From Ambrosia x helenae (lineage: Eukaryota; Streptophyta; Magnoliopsida; Asterales; Asteraceae), in contig CM061234.1 of the NCBI GenBank assembly GCA_030844895.1, positions 12,086,043-12,150,042 of the forward strand: DNA of 64,000 bases, written 5' to 3'. The translations under genes and the position numbers were made by a program. Positions 33,720 to 45,017 of this stretch are shown here, one piece after another (position 1 is the stretch's first letter; each line of letters begins with the position of its first letter). Under the pieces are notes generated by a model. That model worked only from the letters and a program-made list of their open reading frames with translations. It made no database searches and had not been told where the DNA came from.

Positions 33720-33938
33720 CTCCCTCCGTCCCTATTTAAATGTCCATCTTTCATTTTTGGTTGTCCCAAATTAAATGTCAATTTCCAAAAATATAATGCA
33801 ATTTCCAGTTTTACCCATAAAAGATAAAACACAATCACCACTTTTGAGGATATTATAATCATTTTACCACATACAAACAAAAGATTTCTTAAAATGTGTG
33901 TTTTTGGATCCACGACAATTAAATAGGGGCTGAGGGAG
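33720..33938. mobile_element. Stowaway (Tc1/mariner) MITE
   Basis: CTCCCTCCGTCCCTATTTAA at the left, ATTAAATAGGGGCTGAGGGAG at the right, flanked by TA. This is the classic plant Stowaway terminus. 219 bp, non-coding. Confidence 0.92.
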
Positions 33939-34147
33939 TAACAAAAAATCATATTTTTTTAATTAAACCTTACAAAAATTAGATTTTTATAAAATTTTCT
34001 TATATTAAATTTATATTGATTGTGGTTGAAGGGATAGGGTACCAAATCCTAATGCAATTAAGGATAACCATATCCCATGAAACAGCTCAAATCAAGTAGT
34101 CTGCGCAACCATCCTGTGGAGGATCATGCGCGCAGCAGTCCTCACTA

Positions 34148-35306
34148 AGTAAACTCTATTTTGGCTTATGAGTTTTGGCTCAAACTACCACTTTAGGCAG
34201 AATTTTTTTTTTTTTTATCACTAGAAGCCATGTGGTTTCATTTTGGTCTATCTTGACCCATTTTTAAAACGATGTTAAATTACTCAGTTAAGGTCAAAGG
34301 CAAAATGGTCATTTAATGTTATAAGTTTTAGAACCCCTCTTTTAACCCCTTCGCCCTCCTCTCTTCGTCTAATTACCAACACCTCCCTATATTCTACAGC
34401 ACAAATTGGACCCAACCTTGTAAAACCCAATCCTTAATCTCTCGCTCATATCCTAATCCCACTCTCTTTATACCAATTAGGGCTCTAAAAACCCCTCTTT
34501 TAACCCTAAAAAACCCTAATCCCAATCAATCAATTCCTTAAGTCCCCCCAATTAAACATGAATCCACCTTAAACCCATTTCAATTCGTCCCAACATGAAT
34601 CCACCTTAAACCCATTTTATTCAAGTATCATTACAAGATTTAAGAGAACTGAATATATGCATTCATACGCGAACAACTTTATTAGTAGAATTGACAAATT
34701 TCAAGTGTTTAAGAGCCGCGCTGATAACCATGATTGCTAATCCCATAAGAGTCGCTCCAATCGTGGCTTGCTCCATAGATATGCATGCAGTTCCATCTAT
34801 AACATTGATTTTTTGTTTGATATCGTCCACATAATCCTTAAAACTTTTTCTAGATGCTGATTTGGATTCACTTATTGCTTCTGGGGTCGAATCAAATGAG
34901 CCATTTACATTTGAATCCATTTCTGGGAATAAAACATCTGCAAACATACGATTACAGAGTGTTTTGATGGAACTTAATGGGCTGGAAGGGACTATGGAGG
35001 ATATGAGTGTGGTTCGAGGTGATGATCTTCAGAGAGGTAAGTAATCAGAGGTGGGTAAGTTAGGGTTTTTAACTGTGGGTTTGAAAGAGGTGTTGGTAAT
35101 CAGATGAAGAGGGGGAGATGGGTTAAATGTGGGTTTTTAAAACTTATGACATTTTGCCCTAAAGGTTAACTGACTTTTTTAACGTCGTTTGTAAAATGAG
35201 CCAAAATGGCACCAAAATGAAACCACAGGGGTTCCAGTGATAAAAAAATGTTCTGCCTAAAGTGGCATTTTGGGCCAAGTCTCAGGGGCCAAGATGGCAG
35301 TTTACT
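34148..35306. mobile_element. MULE-like element with about 190-bp inverted repeats
   Basis: The left arm (AGTAAACTCTATTTTGGC onward) and right arm (reverse complement AGTAAACTGCCATCTTGGC) align for about 190 bp with diverged positions, including CCACTTTAGGCAGAA. An ORF with a membrane segment lies inside on the minus strand. I did not find an exact 9-bp duplication, so Mutator membership rests on arm length. Confidence 0.6.
34663..34947 (-). CDS. Small single-pass membrane protein, unrecognised (inside MULE-like element)
   Basis: 94 residues: a hydrophilic charged N-terminal half (SKSASRKSFKDYVDDIKQK) and one hydrophobic segment near the C-terminus (TIGATLMGLAIMVISAAL, about residues 64-81) followed by basic residues, which suggests a tail-anchored protein. 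The ATG at 34945-34947 may follow an intron acceptor or be the true start. Probably a captured host gene fragment or 3' exon; family unknown to me. Confidence 0.5.
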   Translation of the reverse strand: MFADVLFPEMDSNVNGSFDSTPEAISESKSASRKSFKDYVDDIKQKINVIDGTACISMEQATIGATLMGLAIMVISAALKHLKFVNSTNKVVRV

Positions 35307-35315
35307 CTAAGAAAT

Positions 35316-36898
35316 ATAAAGAATCCTATTGGCACACCCCATCTCTTATTTGCACACAATATTACCATATACGCCACGTATAGGGCCATATGCGGCGTAT
35401 GAGAATCTAACAATGAGAATGTTGTGGCTTCTAATATGTCACATGTAAGCCTATATGTCACGTATAGGTCCTGACATGACTATAATTGATGAGTATTAAT
35501 GACGCGTGATAATTTGTCTAATTCTCAATACGTGGCGTATAAAACTATACGCCGCATATAGAGGGGTGTACAGATAATTTGAGGGGCGTTCATTACCACC
35601 ACTCGATATAAAATAAGTTTTCAAGAGATATCATGATTACATAGAATAATGAAATAAAATATAAAGAGATATAAGTGCTTTTCAATTTTGATGCACTTTC
35701 TCTTTTAAATTATTCCTGCCTCTTTAGTTAAGAAGATGAGTCTATTGATGGTAGACTACCACGTACTTGCATGGTTGAAGCTCCCTTAGTCATTAAGCTA
35801 ACATCAAAAGGCTATAAAACGTAACTTCCAACCTAAATCTTCCAATAAAGTTGAATATATATTTTAGGTTGTATTGAAACAAAAACAACTTTGTAATTTG
35901 GCATTATATCGAATCAGACAAACAAAGATGACAATGATGTCACAAAACCTTTATGAATGCTTTGAGAGTAAAAGGTTATGAAGGAAATTACATCATTATA
36001 CCGAGTTATGTATGATTTGAATGTAAACCCATGTGCTGCATAAAGCGACAGGAAACATAGACTACGATAATTATATATGTAACATATTTTTAATTAAAAA
36101 AATACAATTAAAGTAGAACTGTAATTAAAACACATCAATGTAATATGTGTGTAATAGTGTTCATCGACATAGTATGTGCTTGTATGAAATCTTGGAAACG
36201 ATGGAGTTGATTGGTTGTTATGCAACCCAAAATGAAGGTTTTGAACGTTAGGCTACACGGTGTGGGGGCGTGAAAGGTGACATGGAGCCCTTTCAGGCCA
36301 CCATCACCACACTGTATGTGGCGTGAGGCAAAAGGTGAGGGTGAGGTGGATGGTTGTAGTTGGTTCTTGGGTTATCAATGATATTTTACTGGTTGTTTGA
36401 CTTTTTTTATTGGTTTGATTTTTTTAAAAAACCTATCCACGCCACCACCACCCTACGGTATATTGGGTAGTTGGAGGGGAGTTGATGTGACTATCAAATT
36501 TCATTTCATGCCCCTTTCACTCCATAACCACATCATGTAGTCTTAGATCTAGGAGACGAGGTTGTAACAAAATACAATTTTACCCTTAAAGTATTTTTTT
36601 AACGAACAACAAAAACTCGATTATTCAGGTAAAACTAATAACAAAAGACAACCTATGCATGTGAATGCACACAACCCTTATATACGAGTGCACCACTATT
36701 AACGAAGAAACTCACCACTCGAAAACTCAAATGTAAAATCTCTAACTCAACTTAGAATATGTTTACTTCAGACGAGACTTTAACCCATTGCCTCCACGTT
36801 AGAAAGTTCATAATGTTGCCCGTCCTTATAGTTTTAATATTAATATTAAATATTCTTGCATATTAAAAATTTATAAAAATAGAAAAGAAAAAAAAGTA
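35316..36898. other. Intergenic with TACGCCRCGTATA palindromes
   Basis: About 35370-35570 holds four to five variants of TACGCCACGTATA / ATACGCCGCATAT between GCACACC and GGGGTGTAC ends, probably a small MITE. The rest (to 36898) is without recognisable genes or ends. Confidence 0.35.
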
Positions 36899-38158
36899 AT
36901 CTACTAAGGGAAAATGACCAATATAGCCCGTTGACCGGGCATTTTGCACAAATAGCCCTCTCCACCGTCTTTGGAGAGACGGGACACGGCTCCCAACCTG
37001 CCTGAACCGTCTTTGGATAGACGGGACACGTTGTGACCCCCCCCAACCGCCACGTGGCGTCTCTGATCCCGAGGCTGTACCGTCTCTCTCCGGACGGGTC
37101 AGAGATCTCTCCCAGACGGTTCACGTTTACCAAGACGGCTGACCCTTCGGTTCACCGTCTCCAAAGACGGTTCACGTCTATCAATGCCGGCTGTCCCTTC
37201 GGGTCAACCGTCTCAAACAGACGGGTCACCTTTCCCAATACGTCTTAACGAAATTTTTGAACCGTCTGAACCGTCTGAACCGTCTCACGGGTGTATATAA
37301 ATACCCTAATTAACTTAACGAAATTTGCACCCACCGCTCTCCTCTAACCTTTCATCTTCCATGCACCACCCAACCGTCTCCTCTAAGATTTCATCTTCCA
37401 ATCCAATGACTTTTTACTTTCCCAGCCGAAGCCTTTTTGAGTTTCCCAGCCGAAGCCTACCGGCTTCGGAAAATATGTCCCGGTTACTTGGATTGTTGTT
37501 TCATCTGCGTACGGCTACTTGGATTGTTGTTCCATCTGCGCGTGGTTTGCAACCCGTGTAATGGATCGATGATGTGGTGGTCTACATTTTAGGCGAGTTC
37601 GTTCGCTTTCCGAATTTATGTCTCGATGTTCGACGTGTGCTCACTGAGAACTATTGTTACATAAAACGAGGAAATGTTTCGGACTTGTCTGTGTAGAGCA
37701 CATACACCATTCGAAACAACGTCTATGTAGACCACTGCTTCTACCGCCGCTGTGGAGGACAAAACATCTAACACTAAGATGTAGTCCTCAATAGTTGGTT
37801 AGACATTACTATTACTTCAAACAAAGTTCCTAGTTCTGGAAGTAAATTTGGAAAGTTTGTTGTAATAGTGTAATTTTTTACTTGTTGCTTCTTAATTTTC
37901 TCTTGTTGCTTCTTTATCCTCGGGAAGTAAATTTGGAAAGTTTGTTGTAATAGTGTAGTTTTTTAATTGTTATTGTAATAATATTTATTGTTTATTTGTG
38001 ATTGTAATAGTATAGTACGTTTAAATATAAAAACAAAACGACAAATAAAAAATATAACCAACTGTTTAAATATAAAAACAAAACGACAAATTAAAAATAT
38101 AACCAACTATTGCATTAAAAATAAAACCATTACAAATAAATAAAAATATAATTAAAAA

Positions 38159-38509
38159 TTACATAAGACGATGTTTAATCATTTGCCACACGGACACATG
38201 TTTAAACTCTTTACCCTCCCTATTTTTGTACTGCCTTAGACTGTGTCTAATGGCCACGTCTTCAGGAAAGTTTGCGGGTACGTCGTAAAGGGTCCGGTTA
38301 TGGTGGCTGTTGAATATTTGACACTTTGTCGTCAAATCATTCAACTTGCGGCTAAGCGACTCGGTGGTACGTTGTGAGCCCCCAACGAGCCGGTTGTACT
38401 CATTCAGGATCCGGAACCACTTGTTGTTGAGGTGTGTACTCTCCTCAACATGCAGCCATGCCGCAATCAACGCAATCTCTTGTTCTTCCGTCCATCTTTG
38501 GGGTGCCAT
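38159..38509 (-). CDS. Myb/SANT-like (trihelix) DNA-binding protein, transposon-carried
   Basis: 116 intact residues starting MAPQRWTEEQEIALIAAW, with the tryptophan-spaced Myb/SANT-like pattern (WTEEQ, NKWFRILNEYN, RTTESLSRKLNDL). In plants such domains occur in trihelix-type regulators and as ORF1 of PIF/Harbinger transposons. A TATA box (CCCTATAAATACCC on the minus strand, 38743-38756) lies about 235 bp upstream of the ATG, all inside the MULE. Probably captured, possibly still transcribed. Confidence 0.65.
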   Translation of the reverse strand: MAPQRWTEEQEIALIAAWLHVEESTHLNNKWFRILNEYNRLVGGSQRTTESLSRKLNDLTTKCQIFNSHHNRTLYDVPANFPEDVAIRHSLRQYKNREGKEFKHVSVWQMIKHRLM

Positions 38510-38700
38510 TGGTGTTGGACGGTGGTTTGGACGGTGTTGGACGGTGGTTTGGACGGTGTTGGATGGTGTTGGACGGTGGTTTGGACGGTGTTAGACGGTG
38601 GTTTGGACGGTGTTGGAAGGTGGTTTGGACGGTGTTGGACGGTGTTGGACGGTGGTCGTCGGGTAGTAGATGGTGTTTGGACGGAGTTGTACGGTGGTTG
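38508..38700. repeat. Minisatellite of GGACGGTGTT / GGACGGTGGTTT
   Basis: Alternating 10- and 12-bp units, about 17 in all, upstream of the Myb-like ORF on its 5' UTR side. Open frames through it are repeat artefacts. Confidence 0.85.
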
Positions 38701-39260
38701 ATATGTTCAGACGGTTTGGATGACGGGAAATGGACGGGAGACGGGTATTTATAGGGCTGAGCCGGACAACCGAAGCGTCGCCGCTCATCGGGAACCACCG
38801 CGTCGGTAAATGTGTACCGTCTCTCAAGACGGTTGAACCGAAGGGTCAGCCGTCTTGGGAAAGCTGACCCGGCTTTTTGAGACGGTTGACCCGAGGTGTC
38901 AGCCGACATTGATAGACGTGAACCGTCTGGGAGACGGTTGAACCAAAGGGTCAGCCGTCTTGGTAAACGTGAACCGTCTGGGAGAGATCTCTGACCCGTC
39001 TGGAGAGAGACGGTACATCTCGGGATCAGAGACGCCACGTGGCGGTTGGGGGGGGGGGGTCACAACGTGTCCCGTCTATCCAAAGACGGTTCAGGCAGGT
39101 TGGGAGCCGTGTCCCGTCTCTCCAAAGACGGTGGAGGGGGCTATTTGTGCAAAATGCCCGGTCAACGGGCTATATTGGTCATTTTCCCATCTACTAATCT
39201 ATTAGCTTCAAGGGACCTAGTTCATTTTGTTTTCTTTTACCACTCTCCACTTTTTTATTT

Positions 39261-39267
39261 TATAAAA
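39261..39267 (+). promoter_or_regulatory. Putative TATA box of the NHL/LEA-2 gene
   Basis: TATAAAA, about 210 bp before the ATG, followed by a pyrimidine-rich leader with (CCACT)n at about 39305-39330. The MULE ends only 73 bp upstream. Confidence 0.55.
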
Positions 39268-39476
39268 AAAAGGTACGAATATAAGCCCCAACTAACTTCA
39301 CTAGTCCACTCCACTCCACTCCACTCCACCTCTCTCCTCCATTCTCCACACCCACAACCTCCTCCACCACCACCCTCTCACCGCCACTCTTACCCTTAAT
39401 CCCTTCACACATTCTTTACCAACATCATCCCACCACCTATCACTAAACCATCACTAAACCGTCACTAAACCAAACC

Positions 39477-39844
39477 ATGACCACCAACAACCATCCAACC
39501 CTCCCACCACCACCACCACCATCCAACCACCACAACTCACACTACTACCCACACTCCACCACCTCCTCCTCCTCTGCCTCAATCAAAGGCTGCTGCTGTT
39601 GTCTCTTCCTCCTCTTCTCCTTCCTCGCCCTCTTAACCATCGCCGTCGTCCTCGTCATCTTCCTCGCCGTTAAACCTAAAAAACCCCAATTCACTCTCCA
39701 GCAAGTCGGTATCCAGTATATTAATCTTGCTGCCACACCTCCCCCGTTCCCTGGTGCCAATTCTGCTACTGAAACTGCTGCATCGCTTTCGCTCGCCATT
39801 CGTATGATTTTCACCGCCAAGAACGAGAATAAGGTATGTTGTTG

Positions 39845-39894
<50 letters not shown>

Positions 39895-42671
39895 CACTGT
39901 AAATACTTTATAGTGTAAATATTGAATACTCTTGAGAAAACCGGAACAAAATATATTAGACAATGTTTGGTCATAGGGTAAATGATTACAGTACATTAGT
40001 ATAGGGTAGTTTATGTAATTTCCTATAGGGTATAAATACTAAGACTATCTTTAACGCATCCGAAATCCGGCGCCAGTAGCTTCATTCTCCAATGTGGACG
40101 GTGAGGTGGAAGAGAGAGGGACGGGAGCCGCCCGTCGCCAAAGGCGCACCTGTGAAGGAGAGAGACGGTGATTGTGAGAGGGAATGGTGGGCCATGGCTT
40201 CAGCACCCGTTGCCAGTGGCGAAGCTTGACCCGAAGGTTCGGGGGGTCGGAAGTCACTAGTTTCGGAGGTTCGAAAACCAGTTTCGGGGGGTCGAAACCC
40301 TATATTTCTAAAATTTTCTATACGAATACTATATAATCGGCACTTCTACGCGAAAATTCGGGGGGGTCGGCCGCCCCCGCCGGCCCCAACTAAGCTTCGC
40401 CAGTGCCCGTTGCAGAGGAGGAGGAGAACGGATGGGCAGTCTGACTTGGCACCGGGCAGGGGGAGGACGGGCGGATCTCCGTTGCAGATAGTCTAAAGAG
40501 CTCGGTATCAGGACCGAATGTACCTATGGTAAGGAAAGTATCGATCCTGAAAAGTATCAAAATTGGGTATGAGTTGAAGGTAAAAATCGGTAAAATGTAG
40601 GTTGTGTACCGTACCGAACCGAAAGTACCAATTCTGAAAACGTAAAAAAGTGGGTAATGAAGTCGCAGGCAAATGATCGGTACGCTACGGGTTCGTTTTC
40701 GAGACTTGTTACCATTTCGTATTAGAAACCACGTTTGGTCACAATGTAAATTTCTAAATAATATAAATACTTACGCTTATATGGTGTTACCTTATTTGGT
40801 AGAGTCATATGTCTTTTGTGGCGACTGAAGTGAAAGCTGAGAGCTGAATAGTTTAAAATTATTGATGTAAAATAGTATATATAGTGTAACATTTGCCAGT
40901 TTAAAATAAATAAATAACGTGTACAAACTTTAGCAACGCATTAGTTTAGGATTATTGGTGTAAAGCAGAATATAATAATAATGTTTGCGGTTAAAAAAAA
41001 CTGTAAATAAATAAATACTGTTGTAATTATACAATGTTATTCACAAACGTGTAGTGTTTGTGATTCCGTATTTAGGTAGGAATCAAGTACGACGAGTCTA
41101 CGTTTACTATCATGTACCGGGGGATGCCGTTGGGTCGGGGCGTGGTACCCGGGTTTTACCAACCGGCGCATAGTGTGAGGTTGGTGCAGACAACGGTGTT
41201 GGTGGATCGGGTTAACCTGATGCAGGCGGATGCTGCTGATTTGTTGAAGGATGCTTCGCTTAATGACCGGGTCGAGCTTCGGATCTTGGGTGATGTACGG
41301 GCTAAGATTCGGATCCTTGGGTTAACTTCACCCGCTGTGCAGGTTAGCGTTTCTGACTTTTTTTTTTTAAATTGTTGGTGTGCACTTTGTTGCTTTTTTT
41401 TGTTTGTTTTTGTTTTCCATGCGCCTTTTGCTAACGTACGCTGTTTATTTATTTGTTTTTTTTAGGCTTCTTTATTTGGTAAGTGGAACTTGTAGTTTAA
41501 GATTTTGATTTTTAAATAGTTAAATTACCGCTCTATAAAGATTTAAGAAATAGAGAACAATTTTAAGTAAGATATAATAGTTTTATATGGCAAGATTGTG
41601 TTCTTTATCCTATAAGTAATCCTTAACATGAGAAGTGAGAAGTGAAAGACAGTATTTTTTGTTTGGGATTTTTTTTTTTCTTCATATTATTAAACATGTA
41701 TTTTAGTATTGAAACCTAAAAAAAATTAGCATAGAGTAATTACTCTAGTGTAAACTACTGTAATTACTCTAATGACGTAATTACGCTAAAAATATTTTTT
41801 TTTAATTTTTTTTATATTTTTCATTTAGAAAGAATGTTTAAGAAAATGGGAAAAAAAATTAAAAAAAAATTTCCCCTTTGACTTCTCATGTTTAGTAGAT
41901 TAAGCCCATTTATATTTGATCTTTACTCTACTTTTATAAATAGACATATTTATTATTACTATCATTTTGTGCATGATACCGACCCGAATTATTTTATGTT
42001 TGGTCATATAAAATTAGAGCATCTAAAAAAGGAACCCAGTGAAAAAAATTCCTGGATCCGTCACTGTGTGTATCTATTCTCGAATTTGTTTATTGTGAGT
42101 GAAAAAAAAAATATATGAATAAAGACGTACTATATAAACGAATAAAGATAGATATAGGAAATGATATGGGAAATTATATGTAGGGATACTTGTGTTACTT
42201 GGCTAAAGTATAAGATTGGAGATTAATGACGAAGCTTGAACTTTTAGATGGTGGGGACCGAAAGTCATTTTATACATAATTTTCAGATGAAAACGAGAAA
42301 ATTTACATTACTCGGCAAAAATGATGGGGGCTGAGGCACCATCCATCCCTTCTAAATGCTTTGCCCCTTTTGGAGATTGGATACAAGAGAATCTGGTGTG
42401 ATTGCTTTAACGTATTAAAAAAAAAAGGAAGTTATACTATTTAGTTATATTTTTAAAATAAACATATAATTCAATCTTAAAGGTATTTTCAATTTTTAAA
42501 AAAAATCAAATTTATTTTGTAAAAATTACTAGACAATCATACAAAAGGCTACAATCTCATATGTATTCTATAAAGTTAATTTATAACCTTTTATTTGTTT
42601 ATTACAAGTATGACCTTCTCCCGTATCTTATTCACAAATAAGGTAGACAACTTCTTTTCCAATTGTAAGTG

Positions 42672-42722
<51 letters not shown>

Positions 42723-44536
42723 AATAAATGTTTATGTTTTGTGATACATGGGTTACTTTTCTTGTGGTGCTGGTGGTGGCTGCAGGGTCACACCCACATG
42801 ACTGAAAGATTGTCTCCCCAATCATTAGGAGTGGTGCCTGTGTTCTTACCTTCTTTCCAATCAATCATATGTTTCTTTACCTTATTCAATTATTTATATT
42901 TACATGTGTTAACTAGTTATATTTAGTGGTTAATTATGTGTGATGATATACATGAATCTTTGGTCGTGTATGTACATTAGCTTGTGTGTTATGCTTCATT
43001 CCCATCAAAATGGGTATAAGCATCGTGTACATAGTGGTAGTTATAAGAATTTTTTTTCGCGGTGTGTCACTATCTTGCTATATTTAGATTCTAATAAACT
43101 CAATTTATAGATTTTAATGGGTGTTGTGTCTTTAAAATGAAATTAAGTTAATAAATAATAAAATACAATGTTAGTAGAAAGGAAAAAGAAAACACTATCC
43201 TATAGTTGAACTTTTTTAACTAATTCTTTTACAAAATCACCAATACAAACATCTTTCCTAAAATTATTAATTTCTAATCAAATATGCCCGTCTAAGTTAT
43301 AATTATTGGGCAACAAGACAAGATTAGTTTGTTATAAGACCCCCCGTAGTGGGGCTTGAAATATAAAGCCCCGTCTGATGTGGACTAAAATGGCGCCCCA
43401 AACACCATTACGGGGGGGCTCCATTTTTCAAAATCAAGCTTGGGCTTTATATATATAGCGCTGGTTTGCTTGTCCCCCCTCCAATCAGAAGTTGACAACT
43501 CATACTATCTCTTTATTATTATTATTTTATTATTTTTTTAATTTAAAAGATATAATAAAATATAAAGCCCCTACCACTACACCCCTTTTTCAGTTTCTCT
43601 CTCCATGCTGACTCAGCTGCCACGTGGACCAATCAGAAAGGGGGGCTTTATATATAAAGTCCCCCACTACGCCTGGTCTAAGAAGTGTTACCATGGAGGA
43701 TCATTGAATTAGTTTCTTCAGGAATATTATTTGTATAGGAAGATTTTGTTGATAACTTCATTTTAAAAATCCTTTCATATTCTCTAAAAATTAAAATCCA
43801 ATAAATAAACTACTAAGCATAAACTTTAAGCAATAAAATAATTTTTAGAAAAAATAAATAAGAATAAAATTTGCAAAACATGGAATAAATTTAAAAAATA
43901 TAATAAAAACAAAACCTTGAAAACATTAACACTGCAAAACTAAACTGAAATAGCTAAATTGTGAATCTGTGACGGTGAACGGAGGTTAGAGCCGAACTGC
44001 AGATCTAGACGTTGACCTTCGGGTGGTCACGGTGAGGAGACTGCAGGTGTCAGGCAGGAAAGGGCTAGGGCAGAACTCCCTATATATGTGTTTAAGCTAC
44101 GCCACTGAACATAAACCGAGACTATATGACCGTTAAAAACATGTTAAATATAAATGTTATAAGTCTCCGCTTGGAAATTAGATCTTGTTTTAGGATGGAA
44201 AGTAATGTTCAATGATTCTCATATTCCTTAACACGATAACACTATATTAACAGAATCAACGGAATTAATCGTCAATGAATATTATCTTCATTTGTAATCA
44301 TTACTATATAAATATACAACTATTTTACGTAGTAAGTTATTCAATTTTTCGATATATGTTGACAATTTAAAGCTTGTATGTGAAGTGTAGAGGTGCATTT
44401 TATCGTATATTCAGCAGAATAATCTAAAATATATATGTTATGTTTGCAGGTATCCATAGATTGTGCAATAGCCATAAGCCCAAGGAAGCAATCCCTCAGT
44501 TACAAGCAATGTGGATTTGATGGTTTGCAACTTTAA
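39477..44536 (+). CDS. NHL/LEA-2 family membrane protein, three exons
   Basis: 236 residues from exons 39477-39833, 41076-41342 and 44450-44536, all GT-AG, all phase 0, stop TAA. The N-terminus has a proline run (LPPPPPPS), a Cys cluster (GCCCC) and a transmembrane segment (FLLFSFLALLTIAVVLVIFL), then a LEA-2/NHL-type beta domain (QQVGIQYINL, FTIMYRGMPLG, FYQPAHSVRLV). NDR1/HIN1-like and related proteins anchor in the plasma membrane with the domain outside; several act in defence or stress, but the role of this one is not deducible. The last exon ends QCGFDGLQL. The introns (1242 and 3107 bp) are full of transposons, the splice sites are intact. Confidence 0.9.
39847..39891. repeat. (ATT)n microsatellite in intron 1
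   Basis: About 15 ATT units, 14 bp after the intron 1 donor; the poly-Tyr and poly-Asn frames across it are artefacts. Confidence 0.95.
40042..40494. mobile_element. MITE in intron 1 (outer)
   Basis: Inverted ends AGACTATCT at 40042 and 40486-40494 with matching subterminal TTTAACG/GCAACGG. Contains the hAT MITE at 40214-40405, so it is the older insertion. Confidence 0.6.
40214..40405 (+). mobile_element. hAT MITE, CAGKGGCGAAG ends, different core (nested)
   Basis: 192 bp, CAGTGGCGAAGCTTG to TAAGCTTCGCCAGTG, exact 8-bp duplication CCCGTTGC (40206-40213, 40406-40413). Ends match the copies at 22630 and 27570 but the core (repeated GTTTCGGGGGGTCG) differs. Confidence 0.9.
41985..42065. mobile_element. 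Transposon fragment in intron 2
   Basis: TTAGAGCATCTAAAAAAGGA and CCTGGATCCGTCACTG match the fragment at 26800-26970. Confidence 0.5.
42673..42719. repeat. (AT)n microsatellite in intron 2
   Basis: About 23 AT units. Confidence 0.95.
43337..43680. mobile_element. MITE in intron 2
   Basis: Inverted ends AAGACCCCCCGTAGTGGGG and the reverse complement of CCCCCACTACGCCTGGTCT, with repeated TATAAAGCCCC inside. Target duplication not resolved. Confidence 0.55.
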
Positions 44537-45009
44537 CCCGACCCGACCTGACCAAGAGATCGAATTCAACTATGACCATTAAAAATGGTTCAACTTTGAT
44601 CTCTTTGTTGGTATAACTTATTTTCTAATTCTTGATTTACCAAGGAATATATTATTTTTTCCAACTTAAGTTGCCTTCTTGACAAATTGTAGAGAAAATC
44701 GAAGTAAATCAAAAAATGTAATTTATGTTTAAAATTAGATTAGTGTTTTTAAGGTTTTTGTGTTTTTGATAAATGATTCTGATGAAGGAATTTTAAATTG
44801 GAAGTGTTTATTGGTTGTGAAAGTCAAACCGAACTTTACTTTGAATGTTTCATGAACTTTGAAAATTTTGACGTAGAAGTAAAGCTTCTAGAAGCACCTA
44901 AGTTGGGGAGATCGTGAGTTCAAGTCCTATAAGGAGAAAAGTTTGTCGTTAAAAAAAAATACGACATGAATCTTTACAAGTGGTGTTCATGGGTGATACT
45001 AACTTGTTA
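44537..45009. other. NHL/LEA-2 3' region with a SINE-like scrap
   Basis: Presumed 3' UTR, then at about 44890-44959 a B-box-like GAGTTCAAGTCCT followed by GTTTGTCGTTAAAAAAAAA, a short SINE tail end without a clear A box. Confidence 0.4.
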
Positions 45010-45017
45010 CATATGTA

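Larger units (their letters stand above)
36908..39188. mobile_element. MULE with about 330-bp TIRs built of CCGTCT/AGACGG motifs
   Basis: Arms 36908-37235 and 38855-39188 are inverted and, by eye, over 90 percent identical (GGGAAAATGACCAATATAGC at each end). Exact 9-bp duplication ATCTACTAA (36899-36907, 39189-39197), the Mutator signature. Arms contain many CCGTCT...AGACGG palindromes. Inside are facing TATA boxes (+ 37294-37303; - 38743-38756), a GTTGGACGGTGG minisatellite and a minus-strand Myb/SANT-like ORF; no MULE transposase seen. Confidence 0.92.

Noticed and set aside
34139..35316. A 9-bp target duplication for the MULE-like element
   Set aside because: Only CTAAG is loosely shared by the flanks; not good enough to claim.
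36846..37248. Open frames in the MULE arms (and at 38445-39205)
   Set aside because: They are produced by CCGTCT/AGACGG repeats and by the minisatellite, occur in both arms, and have no domain.
39811..39996. Poly-Asn and poly-Tyr frames
   Set aside because: The (ATT)n tract in NHL/LEA-2 intron 1.
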